64,000 nucleotides of DNA from Marinagarivorans cellulosilyticus (GCF_021655555.1 NZ_AP023086.1:3688685-3752684), one strand, 5' to 3'. Counted from the first letter of the stretch, positions 1 through 10,714 are shown. A program made the numbers and translations. Notes: generated by a model from the sequence alone, not told the origin.

Positions 1-2254
1 CCTCAGTCGCCACTCGATGCTCTTCCTTCAATGATTCAACGTCAGATTCCCGATCCTTAACTTCCTTGGCCAATGAATCCCGTTTACGTTTGGCTTCATC
101 AAGCTGAGCGGCTAACGCCTCGCATTCCAAGAGCACAATTTCAAGCTCGTTTGATGTGGAAGCCACTCTTTCCAATTGCATCAGTTGTGCATTAAGTCTC
201 TGGAGGTGGGTGCTACGATTCTGCTCAAGATCAGTCTCTTTTTGGCGCAACTGCTTAAGCTGCGCCACCTGATCACGAAGTTTTTCAAAGGCATCCAGCC
301 AGGCTCGCATCTCGCGAGGAGTGCGTGGCTCAATTTCGCAGGGTGCCCACAATTCCTGCCAATCCGAATCCAGTTGAGCTTTTTCAGCGCTGGCTGCCTC
401 AAGTTGATCAGCCACCTTCTGAGCTTGTTGCTGCTTGCCCTCCTGCTTGGCCTGAAGGCTTGCCAGCGTATGAACCCGGTCCGCTTCACGGCGCAGCCGA
501 TCGGATACCTCATCAGCACTTGCAAGGCGATTTTCGAAGGCATCAGGCAAAGTGCCTTCACTCTGATATTCACTCGCTTCGACGGATACGTCTTCATTGC
601 CTATCCACTGTCGACGCAGCAACTGCCAAATCGCATCGCGTTCTGTCCGGGTTTGTTTGAGAGAAACCTCCGTCGGAACCTTCCCGACTCGCTCAATTTC
701 ATCGAGCCTCTGCGATGTATCCTGCAAAGCATCGATTAGCTCGTCCTTTTTCTCCTCTAGTCGTTGAATACGTTTTGAGAGATCAGCGTAGCTCTCGTCA
801 AATTGATGGATACTTTCCCGGCTTGGTAACGCCAAGTGAGCCACTTCATCCAGCACACCTTGCCAAAGCGTGAGTCTTGAGAAGTTGTCATCACATTCTG
901 CTTTCTGGCTTGCAAGTTGACTCTGAGTAGACTGGATGGATGAGTCCAACTCCCCTTGCTTCCTGGCGGCGGATATTGCACGGAGCAGTGCATCCGTCGA
1001 ATCTGATTCAGCAATCTCGTCACGATCCTTGCGCGCAGCCTGCAGGCGTTTTTCTGTCTCGCACAGACTGGTCTCCGCCTGTTCTGCCCGAGCATTCAAG
1101 ACGGCTTCTTTACTGCCCAAATTAGCAATAGTCTGTCGCTTTGCTAATACGGGACGTAATTGCTCAATTTCCTTGAATTCGAGATCAGGGCGATTCTCTC
1201 TGAGTATGGACTCGGCATCCGCCAATAATTGCTTGGTTTCTGCTTCAAGGTGGGGTCGTTCTTGCTTTGCTTTTCGATGACCACCCAAGCGCGCATGAAG
1301 ATCTTCGATATTCTCAGCCTGTTCCAGCAAGGCCCGATTGGTGGATAACTCAGCAAGTTGCTGTTTTAGTCCTTCGAGACGAGGGGCTGCCTTACCCACA
1401 ATGGCTTGAGCGGTCTCCAACGCATTGATTGCCTTACGCCGACGACCAGAAAAATCATCGTGAAGGATGACAACGTCGCCTAACGATTTCAACTCATGAA
1501 AAAGCTCGCATCGCTTTGAGAGTTTTGGTAAAACGCGCTGGATACGCTGTAAACGATTTATATCCGTCCGGTAGTCCGCCAGTTCAGCCTGAATTCGCTT
1601 CAGCTCTTCCTCTGTGCGTGCCAATGCTCGGCGATGTTCATCCCATTCTCTGGACGAGAGCGAGCACTTTTTAATCTCAGCCCTCAGGTCCGAATATGTT
1701 CGAATGGCTGAGTTGATCAGCGGCTTTGAACCAGCGGGAAGAAAAAAAATTTTCGCCGAATCATCCAGGTCCCCAAGTACGGTGTGCAGTGCATGACTCC
1801 CAAGCGAAGCGGAGAACAGTGCCTGACCAACCTCCCCCTTCTGTTCAAGGATCTCATTCCCTCCCTGCACCAATGCATGATGATCGATCCCAAAAAGAGA
1901 TGCGAACAGTTCTGGAGTGACGCCCTGGAGAAACGGCGTCAGTGCCTGTTCATCAAGCACTTCACCATCGGGAGACAACAAGGTGTTTTTCCGGCCTTTG
2001 CGCCGACCAAAAGCAAGTTCACGATCATCATTTTTCTGTAAAAGGCCGTGGATGCGGAGCTTATCGTTCGCATGAATGAAGTTATCAAGCGTCCGCTCAT
2101 CAATACCATAAAGCAGTGCTTTTAAACCGCGCAGAGCCGAGCTCTTTCCCGCCTCGTTAGGGCCATAGACGATGTGTAACCCCACCTCGTCAAACACCAG
2201 TTCCCGATCGGTAAAAGGCCCGAATGCCGTCAGATTCAATTTCCGAATCTTCAT
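1..2254 (-). CDS. YhaN-like coiled-coil AAA ATPase (3' end outside window)
   Basis: Open reading frame reading leftward from an ATG at 2254 to the window edge (751 codons visible, no stop). The N-terminus starts MKIRKLNLTAFGPF and carries a Walker A motif GPNEAGKSS at about residues 31-39, followed by YhaN-type segments such as the FGIDHHAL stretch. From about residue 200 onward it is charged, heptad-rich coiled coil. This matches the SbcC/Rad50-related YhaN family (COG4717), whose members form an ATPase clamp with a phosphoesterase partner. The start overlaps the stop of the upstream SbcD-like gene (ATGA), so the two are translationally coupled. Substrate DNA structure and role (repair or anti-phage) are inference; the Walker B/signature half is not visible. 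Confidence 0.85.
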   Translation of the reverse strand, partial: MKIRKLNLTAFGPFTDRELVFDEVGLHIVYGPNEAGKSSALRGLKALLYGIDERTLDNFIHANDKLRIHGLLQKNDDRELAFGRRKGRKNTLLSPDGEVLDEQALTPFLQGVTPELFASLFGIDHHALVQGGNEILEQKGEVGQALFSASLGSHALHTVLGDLDDSAKIFFLPAGSKPLINSAIRTYSDLRAEIKKCSLSSREWDEHRRALARTEEELKRIQAELADYRTDINRLQRIQRVLPKLSKRCELFHELKSLGDVVILHDDFSGRRRKAINALETAQAIVGKAAPRLEGLKQQLAELSTNRALLEQAENIEDLHARLGGHRKAKQERPHLEAETKQLLADAESILRENRPDLEFKEIEQLRPVLAKRQTIANLGSKEAVLNARAEQAETSLCETEKRLQAARKDRDEIAESDSTDALLRAISAARKQGELDSSIQSTQSQLASQKAECDDNFSRLTLWQGVLDEVAHLALPSRESIHQFDESYADLSKRIQRLEEKKDELIDALQDTSQRLDEIERVGKVPTEVSLKQTRTERDAIWQLLRRQWIGNEDVSVEASEYQSEGTLPDAFENRLASADEVSDRLRREADRVHTLASLQAKQEGKQQQAQKVADQLEAASAEKAQLDSDWQELWAPCEIEPRTPREMRAWLDAFEKLRDQVAQLKQLRQKETDLEQNRSTHLQRLNAQLMQLERVASTSNELEIVLLECEALAAQLDEAKRKRDSLAKEVKDRESDVESLKEEHRVATE

Positions 2255-3513
2255 GCTCTATTTTCCGTGGACAGCAAACGATTGACTAGAAGCTCCTTGA
2301 TATCCTCCAGCGTCTCTTTAATGAATTCCGGATTAGTTGGATCAAATGGGTCATCGCCAGTCAGCAGTTCGGCAGGGAGTTTCTGACGAAGCGCGGAAAT
2401 TTCCTCTGCCAGATCGTCCAGAACCGAGGAATCCAGCTCCATGTCATGTATGGCTCGCAGCAGGCCGCTCAATGCATCGTCGCGGTCAAGACCTTCATCC
2501 CTAGAAATTCCGGGCTTCGTCTTGATGGAAATTTTCTCTAACCAGATACCTGCACCGCCGAGTCCGGTTGCCAAGGCTCGATACTCCTGGATCCAGAGTT
2601 CACGGTCAGCATGCAACTTCTGGTGTGCAGAGCAAGCCCCGTACAGAACTAGACGCAAAGCCACCGGCCGTCCTTCAGCAGCATCCAATGAAGACTGCAA
2701 CTCCTCTCGCACCTGTTCATAAATGTCGTCGACCGTCTCAGCAGCAGAAACATCCATCTCGCAAATGGACCAACGCATCACATCGAGGTCGCGGTGTGCT
2801 ACCTCAATAATCTCCCCGCCATCCACCGTGACCAAAGTGCAGCCCTTTGGTCCTATCTCACGAATGTGTCTTCCCTGAATATTGCCCGGAAATACAATCC
2901 ATGGATCTTGGCTAATTTCTTCCCGTTTATGCACATGGCCCAATGCCCAATACTGGTATCCTTTGGAGCGCAGCCCATCAACCGTGCAAGGAGCATAGGG
3001 CTCATGGCCTGGCTTACCGTCCAGACAGGTATGTAGCAAGCCGATATTTAGGAGTTGCGGATCGCCTTGCGGATAATCTTGTGAAATATCGTCCGTTACG
3101 GCTCGCGTTGCAAAACCTTGTCCGCAAATGTTCACACCTAAGTCTTCCAGGATAACCCGCTCAGGTTTCTTCGTTGAAAATAGAGTAACGTTGTCAGGCA
3201 AGCGAAGGTGCTTTGTAAGCTGGCTGGCTGCATCATGGTTGCCAGCCACGATAAAGACACGGATAGTGGCGTCGCGTAGCTTTCCCATGCGCTCAACAAA
3301 ATAGAGGCCGGTGTTGTAGTCCTTCCAGTCCCCGTCATACAGATCCCCGACCAGCAACACGAATGCCACTTGCTCATCAATGGCCAGCTCAATCAGATTA
3401 TCAAAGGCTCGGCGCGTGGCACTCCGGATTTCCTCTACGGGAGCTCCCTCATACCTCTCTAATCCGTGCAGAGCACTGTCGAGGTGGATGTCTGCAGCGT
3501 GGATAAATTTCAC
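2251..3513 (-). CDS. SbcD/YhaO-like metallophosphoesterase (DNA exonuclease subunit)
   Basis: 420 aa calcineurin-like phosphoesterase. The metal-binding motifs appear in canonical order: D8-x-H10, G56-D57, G91-N-H-D94, H161 and G192-H-x-H195. Family members (SbcD, Mre11, YhaO) are Mn-dependent nucleases working with a Rad50/SbcC-type ATPase, here the overlapping YhaN-like gene downstream. The start is a GTG at 3513, chosen because a strong AAGGAGG ribosome-binding site lies 7 nt upstream (3521-3527). The C-terminal third is acidic and helical, typical of YhaO. It opens a two-gene operon distinct from the SMC operon to its right, with about 400 bp between. Confidence 0.88.
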   Translation of the reverse strand: MKFIHAADIHLDSALHGLERYEGAPVEEIRSATRRAFDNLIELAIDEQVAFVLLVGDLYDGDWKDYNTGLYFVERMGKLRDATIRVFIVAGNHDAASQLTKHLRLPDNVTLFSTKKPERVILEDLGVNICGQGFATRAVTDDISQDYPQGDPQLLNIGLLHTCLDGKPGHEPYAPCTVDGLRSKGYQYWALGHVHKREEISQDPWIVFPGNIQGRHIREIGPKGCTLVTVDGGEIIEVAHRDLDVMRWSICEMDVSAAETVDDIYEQVREELQSSLDAAEGRPVALRLVLYGACSAHQKLHADRELWIQEYRALATGLGGAGIWLEKISIKTKPGISRDEGLDRDDALSGLLRAIHDMELDSSVLDDLAEEISALRQKLPAELLTGDDPFDPTNPEFIKETLEDIKELLVNRLLSTENRA

Positions 3514-3929
3514 TAACTCGCCTCCTTATGTCTTGTTTTTTTTCCAACTCAACGATCGCGTTTGAGCCATCCCGAGAATGCAACGGTTGAGGGGACGGAG
3601 GGATTAAAATTTATCCACCAAAACAATAATTTCTCGTAGACATCGAATACCCAACCGAATGAAGAAGAATCGACTTCTGAAGTTAATGAAAAGAACGTTA
3701 TCAGATGGGTATGCGCCCGACAGATATGATGCCCGACTGAAGATGTCACCAGGTTTGAAAATGATGAATTTGAGGTAAATGTAAGGCCCATCATCCCTGC
3801 TCCATAGCGCGGAAATGCTTTTTATCTTGGTTTTGGTGAGTATAGTCAATTTTCCGACATAAAGGCCGGTAAATTATGCTCTTTATTGGCGACATTCCAG
3901 CCAAATCGAATAATTTACAGCCGGTCATT
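3514..3929. other. Intergenic gap, no supported gene
   Basis: About 416 bp between the TOPRIM gene of the SMC operon and the SbcD-like gene. Two overlapping minus-strand frames of about 80 codons exist here (around 3549-3849), but neither shows a recognisable domain, signal peptide or good ribosome-binding site, so I do not call them. The right part should hold the promoter of the yhaO/yhaN-like pair; the only clear site is the AAGGAGG at 3521-3527. Confidence 0.5.
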
Positions 3930-4781
3930 TCAAAACCCCGCCACCTCCAACCCCACCCCATGACTGCACAGCCACTCTTGCGACCCCGCAAAACCCGCAT
4001 TTAATATCCAATTTGCATAGTCCCTGTAAGCCTGCGGTTTATCAGCGCACTCCTCTCTCAAATTTGGTCTTTTCCGCAGTTGGCTTATAAATCGATCGTG
4101 CAAGCTCGGGATATCCGTAAAATTTTTCAGGTCGGTTAATTTGGGAATCAGTGCATGGCTTAGCCAGGGCCAGTCGTTGAGTATGCCTAGGCCTGCGGGG
4201 TCTGGGTCGGTAAAGCCGATGATCGGGGTATCACTCGCATCCGCCAAAAACTCGTTCACCGATCGGGCGGTGAGGTCATGGCCGCGATAGAGCACCAGCA
4301 CGTGGCCGAGTGTGGGCAGATTAAACTGATGGATAAACACAAAGGCTTCGAAGTTCTCGACCACTAGGCAGGCGTTATAGTCCTGGGGCTTTAAATATGC
4401 TTTATTCACGCGGTAATCCACTTGCGGGATGACCGCGCAACGACCTTGGGTGGTGATGAGGTCGCCACCGAGAGCGGTTACCGACAGTTGCTTTTTTAAC
4501 TCCGATTCCGGTGCCCATTTTTCTTGATGGGTGATGCGGGAGACTTCGGTGCGGTTGCCGGTCAATTCGGTTGTCGTCGGGTCGAAGCCGCAACTGGAGA
4601 TCAGTAGCTCACGCCACTGTTGGTAATCACTGCGGGTGAAATTGATTTTGTTGCCATCCACTCGGCCGATGGAAAATTCCGCTACCAACCCCAGCCAAAC
4701 GCGGGTGGCTTTAATTTCGGGCCGTTGGTTTTTGATGGCTGTGGCAATGATTTTTGTTTGTTGTTTGCTTAGCGTGGGCAA
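3930..4781 (-). CDS. jetD: JetD/MksG-like TOPRIM protein of a Wadjet-type SMC system
   Basis: 283 aa. A TOPRIM-like signature is visible: a glutamate in LVVENFEAF (E142) and a D-x-D in GFTDPDPAG (D192, D194), preceded by a YRGHD strand. In Wadjet/MksG systems the JetD subunit is the topoisomerase VI-like nuclease that cleaves plasmid DNA after the SMC complex extrudes it. The start overlaps the stop of the kleisin gene by 13 bp. It is shorter than the roughly 390 aa of well-studied JetD proteins, so it belongs to a compact variant or has a reduced N-terminus. Function is inferred from motif and operon position. Confidence 0.72.
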   Translation of the reverse strand: MPTLSKQQTKIIATAIKNQRPEIKATRVWLGLVAEFSIGRVDGNKINFTRSDYQQWRELLISSCGFDPTTTELTGNRTEVSRITHQEKWAPESELKKQLSVTALGGDLITTQGRCAVIPQVDYRVNKAYLKPQDYNACLVVENFEAFVFIHQFNLPTLGHVLVLYRGHDLTARSVNEFLADASDTPIIGFTDPDPAGLGILNDWPWLSHALIPKLTDLKNFTDIPSLHDRFISQLRKRPNLREECADKPQAYRDYANWILNAGFAGSQEWLCSHGVGLEVAGF

Positions 4782-5983
4782 ATGACAACGTCCTCGGCGT
4801 AGTAGTTTCCATCGAAGAACGCACCCACAACGCCGGGAAATTGCACATCAAAAATCGCGCGGTCGTGTTCGCTCATGGCGCTGTATTCGGCCATTAGGCC
4901 ATAGAGCCAAATGCTGGCGGAGACGCCCTCCGGGGCCAGATCAAAACACTCAATGCCACTGACGCTTCTGCCCTCCTCCAGGCTTTTTAGAAAGACACTG
5001 CGCACCGCATCCTTAAACGGCGTTACCATAAGCGTCTCCAGCGCGTTTTCCGGTAAGTCCGCAGAAAGTGGTGCGGCGTGTTCGGTTGCTTCCGGTTCAA
5101 TCTCCTCTTTGCGCACATTACGAATCAGTTCTGCCAGGTCCAATTCCAGCACCGAATTTAAAGGGTCTGGCGCGCCGAATGCGGCCATGGGTTGCACAGC
5201 CATACACACCGCGGGTACGTGGGTTTTCTCCACATAGTGCGGGAGGGCGGCGGTGGATTCGGCGTCGCAATAGCGCACAAAATCGTCCACTTGCTTGGCC
5301 CGGCTCTCCAACTGGTTAAGCCGGAACAGTATTTTGTTTAACCGGTGCAGCGCATCGCTCAAATCCTTGCGGCCTTGGTCGATGGCCAGTGGCAGGCGCA
5401 CCTGCAACAGGCGCAGCTCTTTATCCTGACTGCCGATGGCGTAGAGCGCCTCGGTGTCGATCAATTCCAGGGAGGCGATCAGCGCCCTCACCTTCTCCAG
5501 GGTGTTTTTATTCAGCGCGATCTTGCTGGAGAGTTGGGAGACGGAACCAAAATCGCTGTCGATCTGGCGCCAGATCATCTGCGCCTGGCCCACAATGCTG
5601 TCCCCCAGGGCCACCACATTGGTTTCCAGGTTGTCGAGGTAGCCCTCGGCATCCGCCCGGCTGGCCGAGCGCTTGGCGGCCAGATATTGATTGGCCAGGA
5701 ACAGTATGCCTTCAATGGCCTCACCGATGTCCGCGTTCACCACTTTCAGGCGGCTGGTGCGCAAGCTTTGGTCGAGCAGCTCCGTGACGGTGGAGTTCAA
5801 GCGGTAACGGCCGTCGGCTGGGTCCGACACGATCAGGCGCAGCCGGTCCATATCGGCAATGGCGCGGGCGTTTGCTTCCGTGGCGGCAACAAAGCCGCGG
5901 TTTTCCTCATAGGCGGCCATGATGATGTCGCCGTACTTGGCGAGCGCCCGGAGGACTTTTAGGCCATCTTCCCGTGCGCTCAA
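4769..5983 (-). CDS. jetA: JetA/MksF-like kleisin subunit
   Basis: 404 aa, almost entirely helical, with a winged-helix-like N-terminus (residues about 1-80), a long helical middle and a C-terminal small domain. It resembles MukF/JetA kleisins by architecture and by its place between the MukE-like and TOPRIM genes; no enzymatic motif is seen. Kleisins bridge the SMC heads and recruit the KITE subunits. It overlaps the MukE-like gene upstream (4 bp) and jetD downstream, forming one tightly coupled operon. Assignment rests on architecture and synteny rather than a diagnostic motif. Confidence 0.65.
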   Translation of the reverse strand: MSAREDGLKVLRALAKYGDIIMAAYEENRGFVAATEANARAIADMDRLRLIVSDPADGRYRLNSTVTELLDQSLRTSRLKVVNADIGEAIEGILFLANQYLAAKRSASRADAEGYLDNLETNVVALGDSIVGQAQMIWRQIDSDFGSVSQLSSKIALNKNTLEKVRALIASLELIDTEALYAIGSQDKELRLLQVRLPLAIDQGRKDLSDALHRLNKILFRLNQLESRAKQVDDFVRYCDAESTAALPHYVEKTHVPAVCMAVQPMAAFGAPDPLNSVLELDLAELIRNVRKEEIEPEATEHAAPLSADLPENALETLMVTPFKDAVRSVFLKSLEEGRSVSGIECFDLAPEGVSASIWLYGLMAEYSAMSEHDRAIFDVQFPGVVGAFFDGNYYAEDVVICPR

Positions 5984-6633
5984 AGCAGCATCTCCTGTTG
6001 CTCTTCCGGCGGTTGGTCCTCCGGCGAGCCCATGCTTTCATGGGTGTGAATAAATTCCAGCAGGTCGTACAGGTAGGACCATTTGCCAGTTGCCGTATAA
6101 GTGGTGGATTTGGCATCGTGGGGTTTTAGGTAAGCGTTTTCCACCAGTTTGATCATAATGTGGTTCAGCTGCTCTCTGGGTGTCGAGCGGGTGGTGGCGA
6201 ATTGGCCACTGCGAACGATCTTCGCCAGATCGTCCGCCAGGGTCTGGGCGCCCTCAATGGCCGTTAACAATTCGCCCTGGCGCAAAGTATCCCCCGGCTG
6301 TATCGAGGCCTCCTTTTGCAGTGCGGACATCGCCAGTTTTAACCAGCGCACCAACGGCTCCAGCTGGTTGATGGTAATGCCGAACTGAGCCTTGACGGAT
6401 GCCTTGCGGTCCGCGCTATTGATGGCGTTGTACGCGCAATAAAAAACATCCCCGGTGCTGCTCAACTGCAAGTTGCGGCCGATCCTGGAGAGATAGTCAT
6501 TGACGTTCTCGCGATAGGCTTCCTGTTGCAGGTATTCATAAGCCACCTTATCGGTGTATTCACAAATAAACCGGCCCATCAGCAGCGCTTCCACCACCGT
6601 TGCAAACAGGCCTTCGGTCACATCATTGCGCAT
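5980..6633 (-). CDS. jetB: JetB/MksE-like (MukE-type KITE) subunit
   Basis: 217 aa with a helical N-terminal half and a C-terminal winged-helix stretch (around residues 150-200, with conserved-looking LVENAYLKP) as expected of MukE/JetB KITE proteins. It is encoded between the SMC ATPase and kleisin genes, overlapping the former by 11 bp and the latter by 4 bp. In the complex it would bind the kleisin and DNA. The call leans on size, operon position and fold impression. Confidence 0.65.
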   Translation of the reverse strand: MRNDVTEGLFATVVEALLMGRFICEYTDKVAYEYLQQEAYRENVNDYLSRIGRNLQLSSTGDVFYCAYNAINSADRKASVKAQFGITINQLEPLVRWLKLAMSALQKEASIQPGDTLRQGELLTAIEGAQTLADDLAKIVRSGQFATTRSTPREQLNHIMIKLVENAYLKPHDAKSTTYTATGKWSYLYDLLEFIHTHESMGSPEDQPPEEQQEMLL

Positions 6634-9600
6634 GTTTGGCCTCCTGTTGACGGGCGGCCTGGCGCCGCGCCTGCATCAGCGCTTCCAGTTTGTCCTCCGG
6701 TAAGGCGATATCCACAAGGCCCACGCCTTTGCGCATTTCATGGCGCTCACTAAAGTGTTGCAGCAATAAAGGATCGGTGGTGGGAAAGCCGCCCACCATA
6801 ACGATGTTGTGATCGTTCAGCATTTTAAACAGTCCGGCAATATTGACCGAGTCGATCACGCCCAGCTCATCCACCGGCCAATGAATGCGAATGTGTTCAT
6901 CCCGGCACAACATCCGGGTAATACCTGCGAATATGGAACATAGAATCAGGTAACTCAGCCCGTTGGAGGAGGCGTGTTCCAAATCCCGGCCGTTGGTAAC
7001 GGTGACTTTCCGGCCGTTTTCCTCCAGCGTGATTGCCAGATCGAAAACGGATTCGATCCCTGTAGCAACCTTGGATCGGTGCAAAATGTCGGTCACTTTG
7101 ATCAGCAGGTCGCCCAACTTTTCTGGTGGCAGCGCAGTATTTTGCTGTTCGCGCCATTCGCCATAGAGCAGAGCAAACTCCTCCAGATACGGCCAGTAGT
7201 CCTGGCTGTCGATGCGGCTACTGAGGCTGACGTCGATATGGCCAATCGCTTCAAAATAGAGCTTTTCGCTGATCGAATGGGAGATGGCGCGGGACTGTTG
7301 GTTGATTAGGCGGGAAATTTGTTTAAGCCCGGTGTAGAAGTCTTCCAGCTGGCCGCTGATGGTTTGCACAAAGGATTCGATGGTTTCCTTTTTCTGTGGC
7401 AAATGTACACCCAGCAACTCACTGACGCCTCGAGTTAGGTTGATATTTAATGCATCCACATTGTTTGGGTCACTGGTGGCCGCCTCCGCCTGCTTGCGCA
7501 GCTGTTCCCAAACGTCGGTAATCTGACTGCGCTCGCCCTGGCCGGAGATCACCGTCTCCACCTTGTTGATGCTGGTGCGGACTTCTTTCAGTATCGTTTG
7601 TTGGCTCTCAATTAAGGATTCCACCTCCGCCAGCACCGCTTCGAGCGGTCGCGGTTCGACCACCCCCTCCTTCAGCCATTCGTATTCGGCGCGGCGGAGC
7701 ATGATTAAGCAGCTCTCGCGCTGCTCGCTCGCTTTGGATTTGGAACTGAGCAATTCTTTGTAACTGAAATTAAGCTCATCCCGGTCCGTTTTATACTGTT
7801 GCTCCCGCTTCTGATACTGGCTGCCCGCTTGTTCCGCTTTGCGGGCCTCCTCGGTGCGTATGGCGTCATATTCCGGGCGGCGGGGCCATTCGTTGGCTTG
7901 CCAATGACGGTACTCCAACACCGAGGATTTATAGCCCCTGACGGTGTTGAATTTTTCGTTCGCAGTTCGCACGCGCTCGATCGCGGAGTTCAGTATCGCT
8001 TCATCAAGGCCGTTCTTAGCACATTGCTCTTTGTATTCCTTGGCAATGTCCGCAAGCCGTTGCTTGTGCGCGTTGGTTTCCGTTTGTATCGCCTCCGCCG
8101 CCAGCGCTTCGGCCTCCTCAAGCTCCGAGTGTTGTATCAGGTACTGGTCATGGGCGGCTTTCCGGTCCTTGTCAAAGTTGTGCCGGATGGCTTCCGCTTC
8201 CTGGGCGATCTGCGCCTGTAAGTCCGCCAGCGACTTTTCCATGGCTTTATGACGCTCTTTCGCCTGGGCCTTGCGCTCCTGTTCGGCGGCACGGTTCTGC
8301 GCTTTGACACGCTTGACGGCTTCTTTGGCAGCCTCGTATTCGCGCTGAGTTTGCCCTGCCTGACGCTTGTCCGCCTCAAGTTGCTCTTGGGCTTGCTTCA
8401 AGGCTTTAAGTGCCGCTTCGTGGTCTGCCACTTTTCGCTTGAGGTGTTCGTGAGCGGTATCCAGGGCCTTGCCCTGTTCGGTAAGTCGTAGCTCCTGTTC
8501 TTCGAGCGATGCCGCCCATTCGGGTTTGGTGAGGTTGTCCAAATTGAACGTCCAGCCCATCACGGCGCTGGCGTTCTCGCCCGTGTAGACGGGTGCTAAA
8601 TCCCGCCGCTCCAGCAAATCCTCCCTCAACAGCTTGCCAAGGGTGTTAGGCCAGGTCTCGTCATGCTTGCGCAGTTCAGCCAACAAACTGCCTGATTTCG
8701 GGTGGCACAAGGCTCTCAGGTGCTCCAATTTGTTGGTTTCATCGGTCACCTTTTTCTGGGCGGTGGAGCGGGTGTGGCGAGCCGCGTCTTCGTCGCGTTT
8801 GCATTGCTCGACCAGGGTCGCGGCATTGTCGATGGTACTGTTCGCTACCCGCAACTGCTCTTCCAGTTGATCGCGTCGCGATTCGGTCGCCACTTCCGCC
8901 AGCTTTTCCTCTTCGGTTGGCACAATGGTTCTGGTGGCGAACTCCGCTTCCATCACCGCGCGCTTGTGCTCGTCGACATCCACTTCGCGAGACCCTCGAT
9001 GCTGCTCCAGCGCGCGGTTCCGACTGCGCTCTAATTCTAATTCCTGCTCTTGCCAACGCGCTTGTTCATCGGTTCTGGCTTTGGTTTTCTCCGCCTTCAC
9101 CGCGGCCAAGTGTGCGCTTTTTTCGGTATGGCGCTGAGTCTCCTTTTGCGCTAGACCATCGTAGTGGGCCTTGAGGTCGGCAACCCCTTCTTCCAGGGCT
9201 TGTTGATGTTCCCGCGCCTCTTTCAATGCTTCTTCAAACTCGTCGAGGTTTTCAAATTCATCGTCCTTGGTGAGAATGTCCTGTTCCAACCAGCTCTGTT
9301 TGGCGTCGTCCAATTGGTCGAGTTCGGCCTCGGCCTTGTTCCGGGCATGTTCAGCATCCTGTTGGGCTCTTCGGATGCTGCCGCCCTCTTCCTCCCAGGC
9401 CGATTTCAACGCGTCCAGCTTGGTCCGGTTGTTTTTTATCGAATTTTCCAAGGCATCCACCTTGCTGCCTTCATTGTGCCAATGGGTGTACAGCTCCTTG
9501 GCGCCGGTTTCTAACAGCTTACTGTTCTCGAAATAATTGGTGCCCAGATTGACGGCTTTGCGAAACAGCGCTTCGTTTTTTTCTAGGTTGCGCAGCACAC

Positions 9601-9759
9601 CGAGTTCCGCGACGATTTCGCGAACGTTTTTATGCAGTTGAATGTGCGGCAGTTCGATCTGCTCTTCGCGCATGATTTCGGCAATCATCTGCTTTATCCC
9701 CTCCATATTGCCCCGGCGGGAGAGAATGGCGGCGGTCATCTTGTTGATGTGGCTCATCG
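6623..9759 (-). pseudogene. jetC: jetC SMC ATPase, 3' part, split by IS3-family insertion
   Basis: About 1,045 codons encoding the coiled-coil arms and C-terminal head of a MukB/JetC-like SMC ATPase. The arms are rich in Glu/Lys/Gln/Ala heptads. The head has a signature-like segment HASSNGLSYLILCSIFAG and a Walker B-like HWPVDELG near the C-terminus. The native start is missing because an IS element (9760-11068) separates it from the N-terminal head fragment at 11069-11693. The apparent local start at 9784 lies inside the IS. Deleting the IS and one TCG target copy joins the halves in frame (GSKGSMSHINKM) into a protein of about 1,252 aa. Confidence 0.85.
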
Positions 9760-9838
9760 TGTTCTGGTCAATAGATCCGGACACATTTCTTTGCCACTTT
9801 ATGGATAAAATGAACCTGGCATAAATGCCAGAACCCTT

Positions 9839-10714
9839 TTACCCATAAAGCGCCTCCTGTTGTAAATGTCTTCGCTCATATGCAGCGGGCGACAAGTCGT
9901 CATTCGCCGAGTGAAGGCGATCACTGTTGTAATATTTCATATACAAACCCACATCTTTTTTCATAGATTTTCGAGAGTGCATTGGTACTTTAAAAAGCCA
10001 GTCGTGCTTTAAACTGCCAAAAAAACGCTCAACAACGGCATTATCCCAGCAGGCGCCAACATCCCCCATTGAAGCGCGAATGCCATGGCTCTTCAGGAGT
10101 TTGCCAAAGCGCTTGCTTGTATATTGAGAGCCGCGGTCGCTGTGAAAAACCAGCCCTTTTGGTGGCTGCCTTATTGCCACCGCACGATTAATTGCCTCGC
10201 AAATTAGCGACGTGGTCATGCGCTTATCTATTGCCCAGCCAACAATTCGCCGGGAATATAAATCCATAACGACCGCCAAGTACATCCAGCCTTGAGTCGT
10301 TTTCAAATAGGTAATATCACCAGCCCATACTTGGTTAATTCCCACCGGATTGAAGTTTTGATTCAGTAAATTATCGGCAACACCCGCGCGCTCATCGCGT
10401 TTGGTCGTAACCTTGTAAGCCGTGCGCTGCTGCACTATAAGCCCCAAAGACTTCATGCGACGCCGCGTTTTTCCACGGCCAATTGTAATGCCTTCTTCGT
10501 TAAGCTTTTTGGCTAGCTCGCGACTGCCTAAGCTGCCCCGGCTTTGATCAAATAACGCCTTCATTCGCGAATTTACATGCAGATCTTCGGCACTGATCAC
10601 AGGCTTGGGGCGTTGTCGCCAGCTGTAAAATGCTGATTTACCAACTTTCATTACACGGCACAGTAGTCGTACCGGGAAATCCGCCGACCTCTCATCAATA
10701 AAGCCAAATTTCAC
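9839..10714 (-). CDS. IS3-family transposase OrfB (DDE integrase domain), copy 1
   Basis: 291 aa with an HTH_21-like N-terminus and an rve-type DDE catalytic core: D in WAGDITYLKT, D in HSDRGSQYTS and E in DNAVVERFFGSLK. GTG start overlapping the orfA stop (GTGA). Normally it is expressed as an OrfAB fusion by -1 frameshifting. The stop TAA follows ALYG; compare copy 3, where this stop is lost. Identical in length to the copy at 15095-15970. Confidence 0.95.
   Translation of the reverse strand: MKFGFIDERSADFPVRLLCRVMKVGKSAFYSWRQRPKPVISAEDLHVNSRMKALFDQSRGSLGSRELAKKLNEEGITIGRGKTRRRMKSLGLIVQQRTAYKVTTKRDERAGVADNLLNQNFNPVGINQVWAGDITYLKTTQGWMYLAVVMDLYSRRIVGWAIDKRMTTSLICEAINRAVAIRQPPKGLVFHSDRGSQYTSKRFGKLLKSHGIRASMGDVGACWDNAVVERFFGSLKHDWLFKVPMHSRKSMKKDVGLYMKYYNSDRLHSANDDLSPAAYERRHLQQEALYG

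Noticed and set aside
176..739. 187-codon plus-strand frame
   Set aside because: It lies opposite the YhaN-like gene, whose translation shows coherent coiled coil; the plus frame has no recognisable content.
3549..3849. Two overlapping minus-strand frames of about 81 codons
   Set aside because: No domain, signal or ribosome-binding site, and the two frames overlap each other.
5345..5962. 205-codon plus-strand frame
   Set aside because: Antisense shadow of the kleisin gene in a GC-rich stretch; composition follows the opposite-strand codons.
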